This document shows positions 1-13,080 of a DNA stretch of 64,000 nucleotides, piece after piece. The stretch is from the NCBI GenBank assembly GCA_013180625.2, contig SNVD02000403.1, positions 62,001-126,000 of the forward strand, written 5' to 3'. The notes below the pieces were generated by a model. That model saw only the letters and a program-made list of their open reading frames with translations, was not told the DNA's origin and did not search any database. The first letter of the stretch is position 1; each line of letters begins with the position of its first letter. The DNA is from Boswellia sacra. Lineage: Eukaryota > Streptophyta > Magnoliopsida > Sapindales > Burseraceae. The translations under genes and the position numbers were made by a program.

Positions 1-2408
1 GACAATAACAATCTGCAAATGGAAAGAACAGTCTTCATTATTGCAACTACTCATCATGGAAAAATATAGATTGTGAATAAGAACAAACCTCTATTTTATA
101 ACCTTCAGATTTTGCTTGCTCAGCAGCCAAACCAAAATTTAAACGATCACCCGTATAATTCTGTCAACATCCAGATTGCAACATTATGAATAAATAAATA
201 AAAGCTTCAGAAATCCTCACTTTGACCATAATTTTACAGCTAAGGGAATTTTGCACCATAAATATAATAAGAAAAGATACTTATAGAATGCAGAAGTGAC
301 CTGAGTGGTTATCAAATTACATTACCGTGACAATAAGAAGACACCCCATTGAACCAGTTACAGCTCGAATGCCCTAAAGTTGAATTTTAACATGTCAGTC
401 AGGCAATAAAAGAATGAAAAAATTGATAGGACACTAGCTAAGCACAGAAAAAGAATAAAAGAGTAAGACACAAATAAAGCATACAGCTAATATTGAATCA
501 ACTGGGGGAGAAGCAAAAATATCTCCACAGATCGCAGCTGTCAGCATCCCTTCTCCCACGAATCCAGAATGAGCAGGCTCATGTCCGCTGCCACCTCCTG
601 TACATAAATATCATTAGCAGAACAAAATCTCCAAATTGTCCAATTTGATAGTCAGATTAAGTTAGTACTCGTAATCACAGGAGAGCATGACCTAACAATC
701 TAGCATTCAAGTGATTTTCTATTTGATTTGAAAAGTGTCCATGTGTGTATATATATACATTCAGATTTGAAAAGCCATGTACATAGACCATACAAAGAAT
801 AGCTATTATCTAAAGCATGAGAAAAGTATTTAAAAAAAAATGGAAAAATAGAGTCTCAGCCATTCTCTATCATGGGACAGAAGTTAAACTTGGGAAGGCT
901 GCAGCTACCCAAAAGAGAACCACTCCTTTCATTCGAAGAGCTATAAGCAAAACAGATCCAGGTCGTAATTCCTTTTTGCTCTCTCCAAACTTTTTTTTTT
1001 TTTTTTTTGGGAGTTCAGATAACAATTGCAAATCAACTAGCATCATATAATTTAAATATTTATTTGTTCAGCAAAAGGTGATCCTAGGTTTACAAGATGG
1101 AGTTACTTATAAGGCAGACAAAATTGGAGATTAAAAACTCAATAACAAGAGTAGTAAGGTCAAATAATATCCTCAAAAACATATGAACATTTGGTCCAGA
1201 ATCACAGTTTTATCTTTCTAATTGTATTCATGTACTATGCACTTCAAATGCTTCCTTTTACTTAGTTGAAGTGGCTTTTTTTTTTTAGGTTATATATAAA
1301 ACAATTCTAGATAGAAAAAGAAAATATCAAGATTTCCAAAACCAGCTTAAGTTCCAAATTTGAAAACTGAAGCGACTTATGTTTAAACACAGCAATTGAA
1401 AAACCTGAAATAACTGCAACTTTGTTATATGTTGCACTGGAAACATCAGCACGCAATACAACCTTCACCTGCATTACCATGAAAAAGAATTTATATAATA
1501 TCTGTAGTTCTATGAGCATTAACCCCACTCCTCTCTGTCTTTCGGTTGTCATGCAAAAGGCCTTATTTTCATTGCATTCAAATGAAAAGTAGAATATTTA
1601 ATCACCTCGGGGAAACCATCTAAGTACTGCAGTCCAGGATAAGTTTCCACAAGACCCTCAATAAACTCAGTCACCACATCTGCAATCACAATAACAGAAA
1701 TCAATTCAACTTTCCCCTCTTTTTAACATACAATAAAAAATTCAACAGCCTCTTGTACCGGATTCCATTATAGTATATGTAATCAGTAGCAACAAAGTCC
1801 TAATATTATTCTCATCTAGAGTAGAGCTAACAGCATAAAATATTCTACTATGCAAAAATATGGCCCTTTAAAAATCCAAAACACTGGAAGACATGAGCTG
1901 TCATTTCATCTATTACACTTTCCATCATCACCGCAGCAACAATAACAACTAAACAAAGACTCTCAACTTGGAATTCTTTTGTTCGCCAAAAAAATGTTAG
2001 AAGAAAAGAGAGAAAATCAAGGTCAACATTCCACATTATAAACACATGCAAACAGAAATCCAAACAAAATTTCAAAAAATGAGACAGCTCAAGAAAAACA
2101 AGAATCAATTTCAAAACCTAATATTACACTGAAATTTTCCATTTTTCCTTTTTCTCGGCAATCAAACAGAAAGCAGAGCACATTCTAATGACACACAAAA
2201 AGCAAATTAAACAAAAGATAAAAACTACGCGCCAACAGAAATAATTGAAATTCAGAATCAATTTGTCGAAATTTTCAATTTTTCTAAATTATCGGCGACG
2301 AAACGGAAAGCAAAGCAGGCAACGAAGAAGAAGAAGAAAATTGAAGGAGGAGAAGAGAGAATGTGAACCGTTAGGGTCGTTGATGAGTTTCTTCCCTTGG
2401 AAAGCCAT
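1..2408 (-). CDS. Dihydroxyacetone kinase (DAK), 5' part of gene, seven exons in window
   Basis: ATP-dependent dihydroxyacetone kinase (possibly also FMN cyclase), which phosphorylates dihydroxyacetone or glyceraldehyde. Exons on the minus strand, high to low: 2408-2369, 1679-1606, 1468-1405, 597-485, 373-326, 160-89 and 12-1 (continues off the window). All introns are GT-AG and the phases join without a break, giving the first 141 codons. The product starts [13 protein letters not shown]. Exon 4 has [10 protein letters not shown], and exons 5-6 have [15 protein letters not shown]. These are the DhaK K1 motifs: the His of GHEPAH and the Asp of NYTGD match the catalytic His56 and Asp109 of bacterial DhaK. 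The covalent-binding His and the DhaL domain lie beyond the edge. The start was chosen because 2408 opens the conserved N-terminus, and the leader upstream is CT-rich in the sense direction. No broken codon was seen, so the gene looks intact as far as it goes. Confidence 0.93.
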
Positions 2409-4610
2409 AATCGAAGAGGCAGGAGAGAGCGAAACGTTGCCGTATAAACTCTATTGGTTGTGGCTTCGCATCGATTTTCAAACACAGAGAGAGAGAGAGG
2501 TCGTAATGTATGAATGTAGCTGGTTGGTTTTGGTGGTGACTTGTAATTTGTAGAAGTCGATGGCTTGTCCGAACAAGAAACATTCCTGTTCTGAATTGAC
2601 ATAATTGTCCAGCTTTATGTCGTCATATTGCTCCCATGCCATTTTGATGATTCTCTATCAGTTGTGGCCCAAGTCAATTGATTGGCCCAAAAATATAACA
2701 CTTGCTTTATGAACTCCCATGATGTTTAAGTACGCCCAATAGTCCACTATTGCTCCAAAAGGGCAATCCTTCTTTGCATACTTCGTTCACTTCCAAAGCA
2801 CATACGCAAAATTCTCGAGTCATGAAGCTAAAAGGTAGATTTAGATTTTAGAGTCTATTTTTGTTTTGGTCTTTTCAAAATAGAGCTTATAAGGGTAGAT
2901 ACTATTGGAGTAAAAATTCTAAAATAAAAATTATATTAAAAAATTATTAATTATTTAATGAGATAAATATAAAATTACCTGTCATAATTAAGTTACCAAA
3001 AAGAAGCTTTATTATGACTAAGGAATAAGGTAAAAAATTTAAAAATAAATGAAAATTATCTTTGATATTTTGTTACTTAAAAAAGGATAAAAAAAACTTA
3101 TTGAAAAAACCTCAAATTTGAGCTTCTTCTAATAGTTATAAAAGGGTTTTTTTAATCATCCATAAGGTCTTCTTAAATGGAATCAAATCACATAAAATAA
3201 TTTTAAAAAAGTTTTTTATTAAAAAAATTCTTTTAGTTAATAAAAAAGTTAAAACAAATGCACTCTTGCGGTTAGTAAGGGAAGTTTGCATATTATATAG
3301 AACATTATTGTGAGAAATTAGAAAAATAAAAGCTCGGTTGGGTCCATATCCTTGGGCTAGAGTTAAGGCTTTGGCATAACAATGTATTTGAGTTTACGAC
3401 AGTTATATCTAAGGGCTTTTAGCCTTTTTACATCCCTACTTTTTGGGTAACATAACTTAGGAATTCGAAGATTTAGGGTTTGTTACTTCAAATTTAGTTG
3501 ACTAAGGATTTTTTTTTTTTTAACTCATTTAAAACACACAAGTAGTTAAATGGTAAAGTAAAAGCATTTTTATGCAACAAAACTGCAAACTGGAAAACAT
3601 AATACATGTTCAGTATTTAATTTAGATAGATTCAAATTATTCACTGAAGATCAATGTCGCTCAAAACACATTCATATGTGTTGTTGATGGATGATGCAAA
3701 TATAAACATTTTTAGAAGTTACTGTTGTTGGAGGCTTGCAATATTTATTTATTACCAGACTTCATATAGCCTACTTGTACAGCAAGCTTTCTCAAATGCA
3801 TGCATCTAGATTGCTGCATCCCAAGCGTCCTCATAATTTGTTATACACCTCAAGTCACTCTCCATCATGCATGGTTTACTTTCTCCATTGAAATCAATCA
3901 TTGCATGCCTTTTTTGATGCAAACTGCCTAGTAATTGTGATTATAAGACTCCACCTAAACAACTTACTTGTCACTTAGGTGGCAATAAGCAATTCATTTC
4001 TTCTAATTAGGATGAAAATGCTCTCATGATCTGACTGTAGTTTTTATTTCTGTATTTTTATGGGATAAAGATTTGTTTTATTTTCTCTTTATGATTAACC
4101 ACTAATTACTTCCTTAGATGAAAATAAAAATTAAGAGAGAATATATGATCCGTTGCAAGATATTGTTACCTTTGTGTCATGATACATATAAAACGTCCGT
4201 ATTTCCATGGAGTATGAAATTTCGTTCAGTACAAGGTTTGCCATTGCTGTCTCCTATATGTACCAAGTAATGCCCAGTCTGCTAATTATGCGCCCACAAA
4301 ATCTCATTCCAGGCAGCTATTCATCATTCTACTGAACAATGTATAAATAGGAGATGATGATCGAGAAGCTCCATCTTGTAGGGGACTATATGAGAGCGAA
4401 AATCTTAAAAATCAAGTCAATTACCCTGCCATGAGTGGTGTAATTGAGCAAAGATCGATTTTGAGCTTTTTTAACACTCACCATTTTGAGCTTTTGTAGT
4501 AGCTAGTGGATCCATATTAGCAAAATCAATAAACTCCAGTAAGTTGTTATATATAACAAAACAAGGAAGCGAGAACGCACGACAACCATATAACAATAAC
4601 GCCATCATCT
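2409..4610. other. Intergenic: DAK promoter/leader side and NAC 3' side
   Basis: No gene-like coding sequence was recognised. The first 200 bases next to the DAK start are mixed in composition, with a GA repeat near 2489-2500 (CT in the DAK sense) that fits a 5' leader. The rest is AT-rich with short poly-A and poly-T tracts. No element ends with target duplications were found here. Confidence 0.5.
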
Positions 4611-4616
4611 TTTATT
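4611..4616 (-). terminator. Candidate poly(A) signal of the NAC gene
   Basis: AATAAA on the minus strand, about 340 bases past the NAC stop codon. The hexamer is common in AT-rich DNA, so this is only positional support. Confidence 0.3.
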
Positions 4617-4955
4617 AATTTCATAAGTAGTAATTAACACCCAATAATATAATCATATCCAAGAGAAGATGTTGAAGTTACAAAAATCCATACAGAGCCA
4701 TTTTGTAAAAGCTGCCCATGAAAGGCACCAACCCAACCATATTGACAAAATAAAACTACAATGTCCATCCAATTAGAGAGATTCTAATGACGACAATAAT
4801 GAGAATAATTAAAAAATTTTACAAGCATTTTCTTCCAATGGTATATTATAAAAGTAGCCTTATTGTAAGAAGTATACCCAACTTATATGTTATTCACCTC
4901 CTCCATCACCAATTGGTTTGATCATGATCGATCCATGCATGCATCGATCAACTCT

Positions 4956-7900
4956 TTAGTTTGTGAATGTTGACACATGGGAAACTTCTTCAGCGCCTGT
5001 ATTAGAAGAACACCAAGGATCATCTGTGATGAATTGCATCCATGAATCATCTTTGTCTTCCTCATCCATGCACGATGAAGATGTTATGGGAACATCCGGC
5101 GACATCGTTTGATCATATTCGTTGATTACACTCTGCGAGCTCTCCATTAATGACAAACTACACTGCCCTTGCTCTTCTATTTCAGAGCAAATTCCATTTT
5201 TCTTGAACACTCGACACAATGCATAAGAGTCCTGCATGCCAGTAAACAGTTGAATAGTCACATTGCATGTTCTAGTTAACTAAAAGAAAGGCTAAAAATG
5301 ATTATTTTCTTCAGGGAATTAAGAGAAGAAATGAGTAGTTTAAAGTTGGCTAGCTGTTTATTCTCTTTTGGAAGGGCAATTAAGGCTTTTATGTATGCAT
5401 ATACAAGATCTTCGCCAACTTACAAAAGCTGATCGGTCAAGATAGGGAAATTATGAGTCAATATTTGTGGCTGATTTTGAGTGGATAAATTGTTGCAACT
5501 TGAAGCATTATATATGCCTGATTAGGCTTTCTCTGACAAGGGTATCAATGGTCGATACTCCCAACTAGCCCCTTCATGAATGAAAAATTCAATATAAAAT
5601 TTACTTTCCTGATCTCTAGCTACCAATCTAATAAATAAATGAAAGGTATCAGGAATAAAGAATATGCAACATAAAATATATTAGCTATAAGAAAATTTTC
5701 AAAAAAAAATATATAATATATATCAAATAAAATATATCTATAGTTACAACTCAACCCCATTAGTAGTGAAGAAGCTTTGGAGTCGGTGGTGCGATATTGG
5801 TGTGAGGAAGCAAGTAGATTTCATATTCATTGGCTTATTTTTGTGTTTGGAATAAAGTAAAAGTAGCCGACACATTCTCACACCAGGAAAGTGATTGTAA
5901 GAGAGAAGCTGCTTTTTTAGGGTTAGCATTATATATATATAGCCTAAAAGGATTAGGTTAGTCATGCATGGTCATGATATAGATTCTGCTATTACAGATC
6001 AGAGAATGTTAAAAAGATAAAGTATGAAAAAAAAATAATATAACAGATGTTGAGAGGGGATTGAGTCATATGGGGGGATAGAACTTTTGTCTCATTAGAG
6101 AAAACAAAGTGAAGCTAAGCTCTCTCTCTCAGTTAAAGATCCCATCAAAGACTAGCTAGAGCTAGCAAGCAACGAATATATATATGTCATCAGCTAGCTA
6201 TATAGACATTTCAAGTGCTGTTACTGTGTATTTTATGTTAAAGAAACATTAAACAAAGACTTTCGAGTGATCAAAGAACAGTTAGCAACCATTACTTTCC
6301 ATGCAAGTCATGCACTTTTCACGTTCCTATACTTCACTAGCTAGCTATTCCATATTAAGGGCTTGATAAGAGTTAATTAATTAATATTTATGCATCTTTA
6401 AGATGGTTTAATTCTTCTATAGGTTGGGGATAGATGATGAAGCTTTAGCTTACCTTTGATGTAAAAGAAATTGTTAAAAAAAATAACAAAAATGCTTTCC
6501 CCGATTGCTAAGGCATTTAATTTCAACTCTTTGGAGTTAAACTAGTGTGTTAAAACTTATCAAGTTCATATGTGGCTCAACCTCGAAAGTGATTTTAGGA
6601 AAGGAAAATAAATCAACTCTCTCAAGAATTAAATCTGAGAACTTTCTATTTGAGTTTCTTGAGTAACCAACAGAGAAAATATGAGTTTCAAGGTTTAAAT
6701 AAAAAGATAATTTTGAAAAAAAAAATGGTTTTTTAATGTTAATTTTAACATGATGAAATGCAAGATTTTTTACCTGAAAATTCTCACTCACGAAAAATTA
6801 TAGTATCTACTATCAAATTTATTCACTATATGCATCACAGAATCTCATCACTCAATTTCTTTTAGAAATTTTTTTAAGATACGAATAACACAGAAAATGG
6901 AGTTTAAGTGCCCATGCTTCCCCAAATCTAAAAAGGATAAGTGCAAATTTCGAAAGTAATTAAAATGATGAATTTAGTATGTTAAATTTTTTAAAACTTA
7001 TAACCGAGAGTGTGATATGGATAATATTTCTTTGTTATTAAAACTTTTGTAAATATCAAAAGTGGAATGCTAGTAAAAAAGAATGAATATGATAATGGAA
7101 AAACTTGAAGGTTGAACCGCAGTTTTCAATGAACTGTGAACGAGGACATTTTTGCTAATTAAAGAGACTTTAATATTCTGTTTGATAACTTTTCTATAGT
7201 GTCAAAATTGATAGAAAAATTTAAAAAGCAAACAAAAAAAATAGTACTTAAACAGTAGAAGAGGTAGCTAGATGAGGATAGTAGACGCATGGCAATTGAG
7301 CTAATTAGAACAAGGATTTGAAAGTTAACATTTAAAAGGAAAAAATAAATAAACAAATAAACCCCATAAACCCAGCTGAATTCCCTTATAACTACCACAT
7401 ATTAGAGAAATCATGCTGCAGAAAGAATATGTAACATCGACAACAATGACAATTGTTACCATAACTAGAACGGATTTCAAAGATGTAATATTATTCTTAT
7501 AAATTTTGCTTTTTCAAATTGATGAATTGGTCGAATTCTTATCATAACTAATAAGAGATTCAAAATTTTAAATCTCTTATTAGTTTCCATTGAAAAACAT
7601 ATTTTGAGCACAATCAAAAGAATTTAAAATATTTTAATGGTGGTTAATTTCATTCAACTTTATAATGTACTGACTACCTGAATTCCAGCCAGGGAGTCCT
7701 CACATTCCTTGTCGTCGAGTCTATACTCATGCATAACCCAATCGGTTCGAATTCCCTGAGGAGCTCGGCCTCTGTAGTAAACCAAAGTTTTCTTCATTCC
7801 AATGGCTCGATTCTGGTGGGTAACTCTTCTATCCTTCCCTGTGGACTTCCAGTATCCTGCTCGAGTTGCTCTATTTGTTCTGAATCCATTCGGATACTTC

Positions 7901-8331
7901 CGGTCCCGGGGTCCGAAAAAGTACCACTCCGTATCTCTACTTGGCAAAAACGATTTCTCTACAACATGAAAAGCAAAATTCATAACCTGAAATCACTTGA
8001 AATGAGAATTATTCATACTAGAAAAACAATGAGAACAAAAAGAAAGCTCAACACATGGAGATATATATACACATTTATAAACAAAGCTAAAGCATATAAT
8101 AAAGGCTGTGAAATTCAAGATGCATGTAACGAAAGACGAAGTGGGGTTTTGAAGAAATGGAAGACGATGAAGACCTGCTAGCTCCCAGGGCTCACATTTG
8201 TAAAGATCAACTTCAGGGATGATGTCAAGCTCAATCTCTTGGCCATTGATTTTGCGCTTGAGATAATAATTGACAAGCTCTTCATCGGTCGGATGGAACC
8301 TGAAACCAGGAGGTAATCCGACGGGCGCCAT
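4956..8331 (-). CDS. NAC-domain transcription factor, 237 aa, three exons
   Basis: Plant-specific nuclear transcription factor. Exons: 8331-8175, 7958-7678 and 5231-4956 (stop TAA at 4958-4956); introns of 216 and 2446 bp are GT-AG and phases agree. NAC subdomains run in order: [16 protein letters not shown] (residues 5-20); [56 protein letters not shown] with [25 protein letters not shown] and [13 protein letters not shown]. The intron positions are the usual ones for NAC genes. The C-terminal region is short (about 80 aa), Ser- and acid-rich, ending with [14 protein letters not shown], and probably an activation region. It has no membrane segment, so it is not an NTL type. I saw no miR164 target. 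The subgroup resembles the ANAC028/057/074-like branch, but that placement is from memory. The long second intron is AT-rich; short ORFs inside it look spurious. Confidence 0.95.
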
Positions 8332-8412
8332 AGGTGAGTGTTTTAGCTCTCTCTCTTACACGCTCTTCGGAAAGCCTCAAATTTTATTTCCCTTATCGCT
8401 ACAACCATCACG

Positions 8413-8420
8413 TTATATAA
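8413..8420 (-). promoter_or_regulatory. Candidate TATA box of the NAC gene
   Basis: TTATATAA reads on the minus strand about 82 bases upstream of the NAC start codon, which would place transcription start near 8385 and give a leader of about 50 nt. An ACGT core (AACGTG) lies just upstream in the gene's direction. Confidence 0.5.
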
Positions 8421-11400
8421 AAGGGATTCAAAGGGCCGTCTCTTTGGGTCATTTCTTACTTTCTCTTTTCAAGATTCTTAGACAAACGTTTTCTGCAAGC
8501 CCTTTAAATAATTTTCTTTCTACCAAAATTACTGTTCCATGATGATTTCTTTGTGCATTAACCCTCTTATTTTCCACATCTTTGTTTCCTCGCTCAAATA
8601 TTATAATCGATATTCGCTTTTGTTCATGAATGAATGAGTAGACAAAATATAATATGCAATGGTCCCCTATTGGTTATTGGAAGTTAGTCTACAATGATTA
8701 TGCAACAAAGGGCAGTTTTGTTAGAAGCTTCCAAAGGGACAAAACAAATTAAATAAATAAAAAAGAAATCAACAATTGTGAAGGAAGACTAAAATTAAGG
8801 TTATGGTTTGAAATATGATCACAAACACCTAAAAAATTTAGACACCATAACTATAATCTATCAGATCTATAGGATAGTTTTCTATATATCAAGTGCTAAA
8901 GATCGATGTGTATCAACATGTCGAACATATATTCATGTAAAAGACCGATAGCAAGAAAATGCCTATCGGTCTATCAAATATGATTATAGCATTTAAATTA
9001 ATTTATCAACATCTAACTTATTTTTCGAAAACCGTCTCTCATTCGGGTCATTTTTGCAATTAACCCCAATTAAAATAATCAAATTGATGCTCCGCCGGTA
9101 CAATATGACCTCATTAAAAAAAATTAGATCACTCTCTAGAAATATATATTGTTAACAAATTTTACAAAAACCAATAAAATTTAAGGGGATGTTAATAATT
9201 CTTTTCCTAATAAAATGCAGTATCTACATATCAGCATTGCTCAAAAATTTGTCCATATACATACAATGAGTAAAGATCGAGGATACTTAAGCTGGGACTT
9301 AATTAACGTAATCCCACTGTGCTCAGTTGGATCGATCGAGTTTCCTCTGCACAATCAAATCCCCCACATTATTGGTGATGTTTTAAATAAATGGCAAATT
9401 AACTCGGAGAAAGTACAATACTAATGCAACAAATTACATTCGTTCAACATCTCCATAAGCTAATAATGGCCACGATATTACATCGCCCATAACAAATTAA
9501 TGCATACAAAGCCACCGCAACCTGAACTCTCTCCGCTAGCTCATAATTGATTTAGTTCAAGATTATAAAGCAAAAGGGTGGTGATATTGAAAAAGAGATG
9601 ATCAATGCTGGTAAGAGGTTTGATCAAAATTCGTAAATTCTACTTAATTCAAAACCTCAACTTCTAGTAAATTGAACTTTACATGGCACAATGAGTTAAA
9701 AATCTGTGTTCATAAAACATTATATAATTATCTTTACTTGAGAATTAGGTACCCCATAAAAGTGGTGAACCGAATCAAATAGAGACACACATTTGAAGAA
9801 ATCATTTATGATGAAGAGAGCCAATTACTTGGAATGAAATGGTATCATATGTATGGAATAGAATAGATATACGATATTGAGAGAAATGTCTCATAACCAA
9901 AGAAAAAAGGGGAGTTGTTTAAAAGGTTTAAAAAAAAAAAAAACTTTAGAACTCTTAAATGGAAATGGGAAAAGGGATATAACTAGAACAACTTCTTGAG
10001 TTTCTTGAAAACGGTATATCAATTCCTTCGAAAATAGTATAATCTTTTGTGCGAGAATAAAATTGTTTATCGTTTATCTTGACTTAGTGAGTCAAGATTT
10101 TATACTTCTTTTATGAAAATATATATCATACTATCCATATTGAATAAAACTTCGTGTAAAAACTGTTTGTTTTAGATAAATTGGGAAATCATACTGTTCT
10201 ATGAAAAAGTATAATATAGTTCAAATCTGTCCCCAATACTATTTATAAAAACAGTTAACAATCGAATCCAATTTTTTTCCATTCCTTTTTCATATGTAAT
10301 GGTGCAAAACGAAGGTCCAACTCTAAATTATTCAAGTTTAATAGTGACAATGCCCTTTCCAGTCCAAACCCTACATAACCTTCTGATTTGTATCTAAATT
10401 TTCATTCAAAATAGAGTTAATGTCGATTTCTTTTTTAAATTGTCAATCACTATAGATCACGAAAACATGAAACACATTACATTGTAAATATTAAATGGAG
10501 AGAGATCGATCTTAAAGCTTCTGCACCAAAATAAAGGCAAGCTAAAGCAGTAAATCAATTCAATGCACTTCTCTCTATGGTAAAGATACTATTAGTTGTG
10601 TTGTGATAAAGAAGCTAACAAGATAAGGTGCTTATATCAATCTTTTTGTCCAATCAATATATGTATGTACTTTCTTTTTCTTCAAATCTCCAACTTTTTA
10701 TGTAATAATTATATGCTCTTTAAAACAATCTTCTATCTATTTTTACTACTTTTCTCTTCATAAGCTTTCCCCTTTTATCTCTTTCCACTTCATTTTACAG
10801 TCTTTCAAGATTTTGTATGTTATCAATCAAGTGGAAAAAGAAGGTGCTTATTTGACATGATTTATGTCTCTTTTGCATGCAGCATTTCGATGTGGGAAAA
10901 AATTTAATTATAAAGAAAAACAAAGGCTACTATCTAACCTGTTCATCATTTGCCAGTTATTGCGCTTTAATTTAACTTTGTTCCTTATGATCATATGGTG
11001 TGTGTGTGGCTTCAAATAATAGCAAAGTCAATAGAAAAGTCTGAATTGTTAATTATATTTTCGTTGGATCATGATATTATATTATTATTATATGGCAGAG
11101 ATTAATTTCTAAGGCACTTTTTGATCTTCCCAATTGAACTAGTACGTACATGTTGCTTTGATCTTCTATTAAAGTTGTCCCAAAATCTTAATTATTTAAA
11201 AGTTCAATAGTTTCAATCTAGATTTTTATATAAAAATGTTTATTGTTAAAGATATTTAAGATAATTTGTCCTATAACATTATCATATAAAGAATAAGTTT
11301 AAAAAAAATTATGACAAAAAAGAAGATATATAGTTTGTAATTAAAATCTATGAAATTATCACGGAGGGTTTAAATTTGAATGTCCTCTTTTTAAGAATCT

Positions 11401-11615
11401 TCTTTCTACTTTTCTGTAGCAGTGGTATGTACATATTGTTCATAATTCAATGTCATATTTAACTAAGTTAATTCAGTTTTTTTTTTCTTATTAATTTCTG
11501 TTTCAAGTCTGACAATAGCTTTGATTTTTATATTCGATTATATTGCGATTTGCATGTTTTATATTGCCAGCCAAGCCTTGCGGCAATTAGTTATATGCTT
11601 ATCATATAAGTGCTC
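8421..11615. other. Intergenic, upstream of the NAC gene
   Basis: AT-rich DNA without supported coding sequence. Short ORFs (for example 9215-9424) have no recognisable domains. It holds a perfect 10-bp hairpin (8942-8972) and some short inverted repeats, but no transposon end was identified. Confidence 0.5.
8942..8972. repeat. Perfect 10-bp hairpin
   Basis: AGACCGATAG (8942-8951) and CTATCGGTCT (8963-8972) are exact reverse complements around an 11-base loop, about 0.6 kb upstream of the NAC gene. No U-tract or flanking gene suggests a role. Confidence 0.6.
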
Positions 11616-12003
11616 TGGTAAATTGAAACTTCAACCAAGACTTAATCAAACCAGAAATTAACTCAACCAAGAATATAAACAACTCAAAGTAAATGAAAAT
11701 AACAGTTTCAAATATTCTAAAAACGGCTCCACAGAACTCCTCTACTGCAGTGCATATGAACAGTATGCTGCTACAGTGATGATGAACCGTGTTTCTGCTA
11801 CAGTGATTATGAATAGCACACGTGCCACATTGACGATGAACAGTTTTTCTGCTATAACAATGGATACTTTTACTGCAATGACAGTAAACACTATTTTGCT
11901 ACAGTGATTTATAATCTATAAAAATGATAAACGGTATTCCACTCCACTGTAATTATTGATGAATAGTGACAAAGATGAATAGTCCTGATGATCAAGAGAT
12001 ACC
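11616..12003 (-). repeat. Copia E, left LTR remnant
   Basis: Aligns by eye with 40312-40623: both have AATTGAAA, TTCAACCAAGAC, AACTCAAAGTAAAT, and TATTCTAAA followed by a GGCTCCA motif. Both then carry a degenerate array of CTACAGTGA and TGAACAGT words, and both reach GATGATCAAGAGATACCAA before diverging. After that point this copy runs straight into integrase coding sequence, which marks a deletion junction. Confidence 0.65.
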
Positions 12004-13080
12004 AAAACTTTTGCAAGACATCCCCAAACTTTAAAATATTTAACAATAGGTTTACAACATTTCCATAATTTATTTGGTGTCTACTAGTTTTCTTATAGGG
12101 TATTCCATTTTATATATGACAAGCCAAAAGAATGGCTTCCTCCCGCAAATTATGCAAAGCCCCAAAACTTATTAATAGTGCATTCATCTTTCTTTAATAG
12201 TTCTATTTTTCCTTTCAGTCACTCCATTTGATTCAGATGAATAAGGAGGTGTTTTTTCAAAAATATTATTCCATGATTCTCACAAAATTTATTAGAGGAA
12301 TTCGATCACCCCCTCTATCTGCTTTTAATCTTTTGATTTTATTGTTAAGTTGATTTTCAACTTCTTTTTTATAGATTAAGTACACATCAAATGCTTTATC
12401 TTAGAAAATGTCTATAAATGTTAAGTAAAACCTTTTCACCCCCTTCTAGTTATGGTATGTTTTAAATTGCCTAGGTCATTATAAATTAAGCTAAGTGGTT
12501 CAATTTCTCTATTAAGAACAGGTTTATAAGTTTTCTTTGTGGACTTAGATTCTCCATAAATATCACATTTTTCAACATTTGAAAAGTTTAAAGCAGATAT
12601 TAAACCACAACCATGCATTTTCTTAACATGAGAAACATTCGCATGACTTAATCTTCCAAACCACAAATCAATAAAGTCAATAATATAAGCAGCAAAAGAA
12701 TATATTCTTTCATTAATAAATCACATTAAGTATATTGAGCTTAAAGATTTCACCCTCACAATACCATTTTTCCAACAAAAACCCTATTTTTTGACATTAC
12801 AATTTATCATTTCAAATGACACTTTTAACCCACCTTTCCTAAGTACAAATATAGAAAGAATATTATATCTAATATGTGTTACAGGCAATACATTACTTAG
12901 TGAAGGATTTTTCCAAAAGTAAGTCTAACAAGAACCTTTCCTCTGTGAGAGGATCTTGCCAAAAGTAAGTCTGAGAAGAACCTTTCCTTTCCCCAAAACT
13001 AGAGTAGATCGTAAGTCACCAAGGTAAACTTGTTCTTCTCCTTCTCTCACTCGAGTATAATCATAAAATTGATTTCTGTT
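12004..13080 (-). pseudogene. Copia E protease, gag-pre-integrase and integrase fragments
   Basis: Read from high to low coordinate. A protease/linker remnant contains VYLGD and VLGKGKVLL (13030-12960). Part of it is repeated as an imperfect tandem copy with AAAAGTAAGTCT and AAGAACCTTTCC on the plus strand, near 12905-12990. The open stretch 12666-12436 then holds a gag-pre-integrase domain: LWFGRLSHANVSHVKKMHG, the HX3H/CX2C-type region with C-DIYGESKS, and PLSLIYNDL as the start of the integrase core. Near 12300-12190 ESNGVTERKNRTIKE, the end of a DDE core, can be read with frame changes, and near 12010-12060 a trace of KYFKVWGCLAKV. Frames shift several times and stops are frequent, so it is not functional. 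It is cut at 13081 by the hAT target duplication. Confidence 0.75.

Noticed and set aside
817..1050. Plus-strand ORF of 77 aa and other small ORFs over 0.8-2.6 kb
   Set aside because: They lie in DAK introns or antisense to its exons; low-complexity Lys and Phe runs, no domain.
5232..7677. Separate small gene or microRNA in the NAC second intron
   Set aside because: ORFs at 5744-5965, 6537-6791 and 7159-7398 are AT-rich and domain-free; no convincing long hairpin seen.
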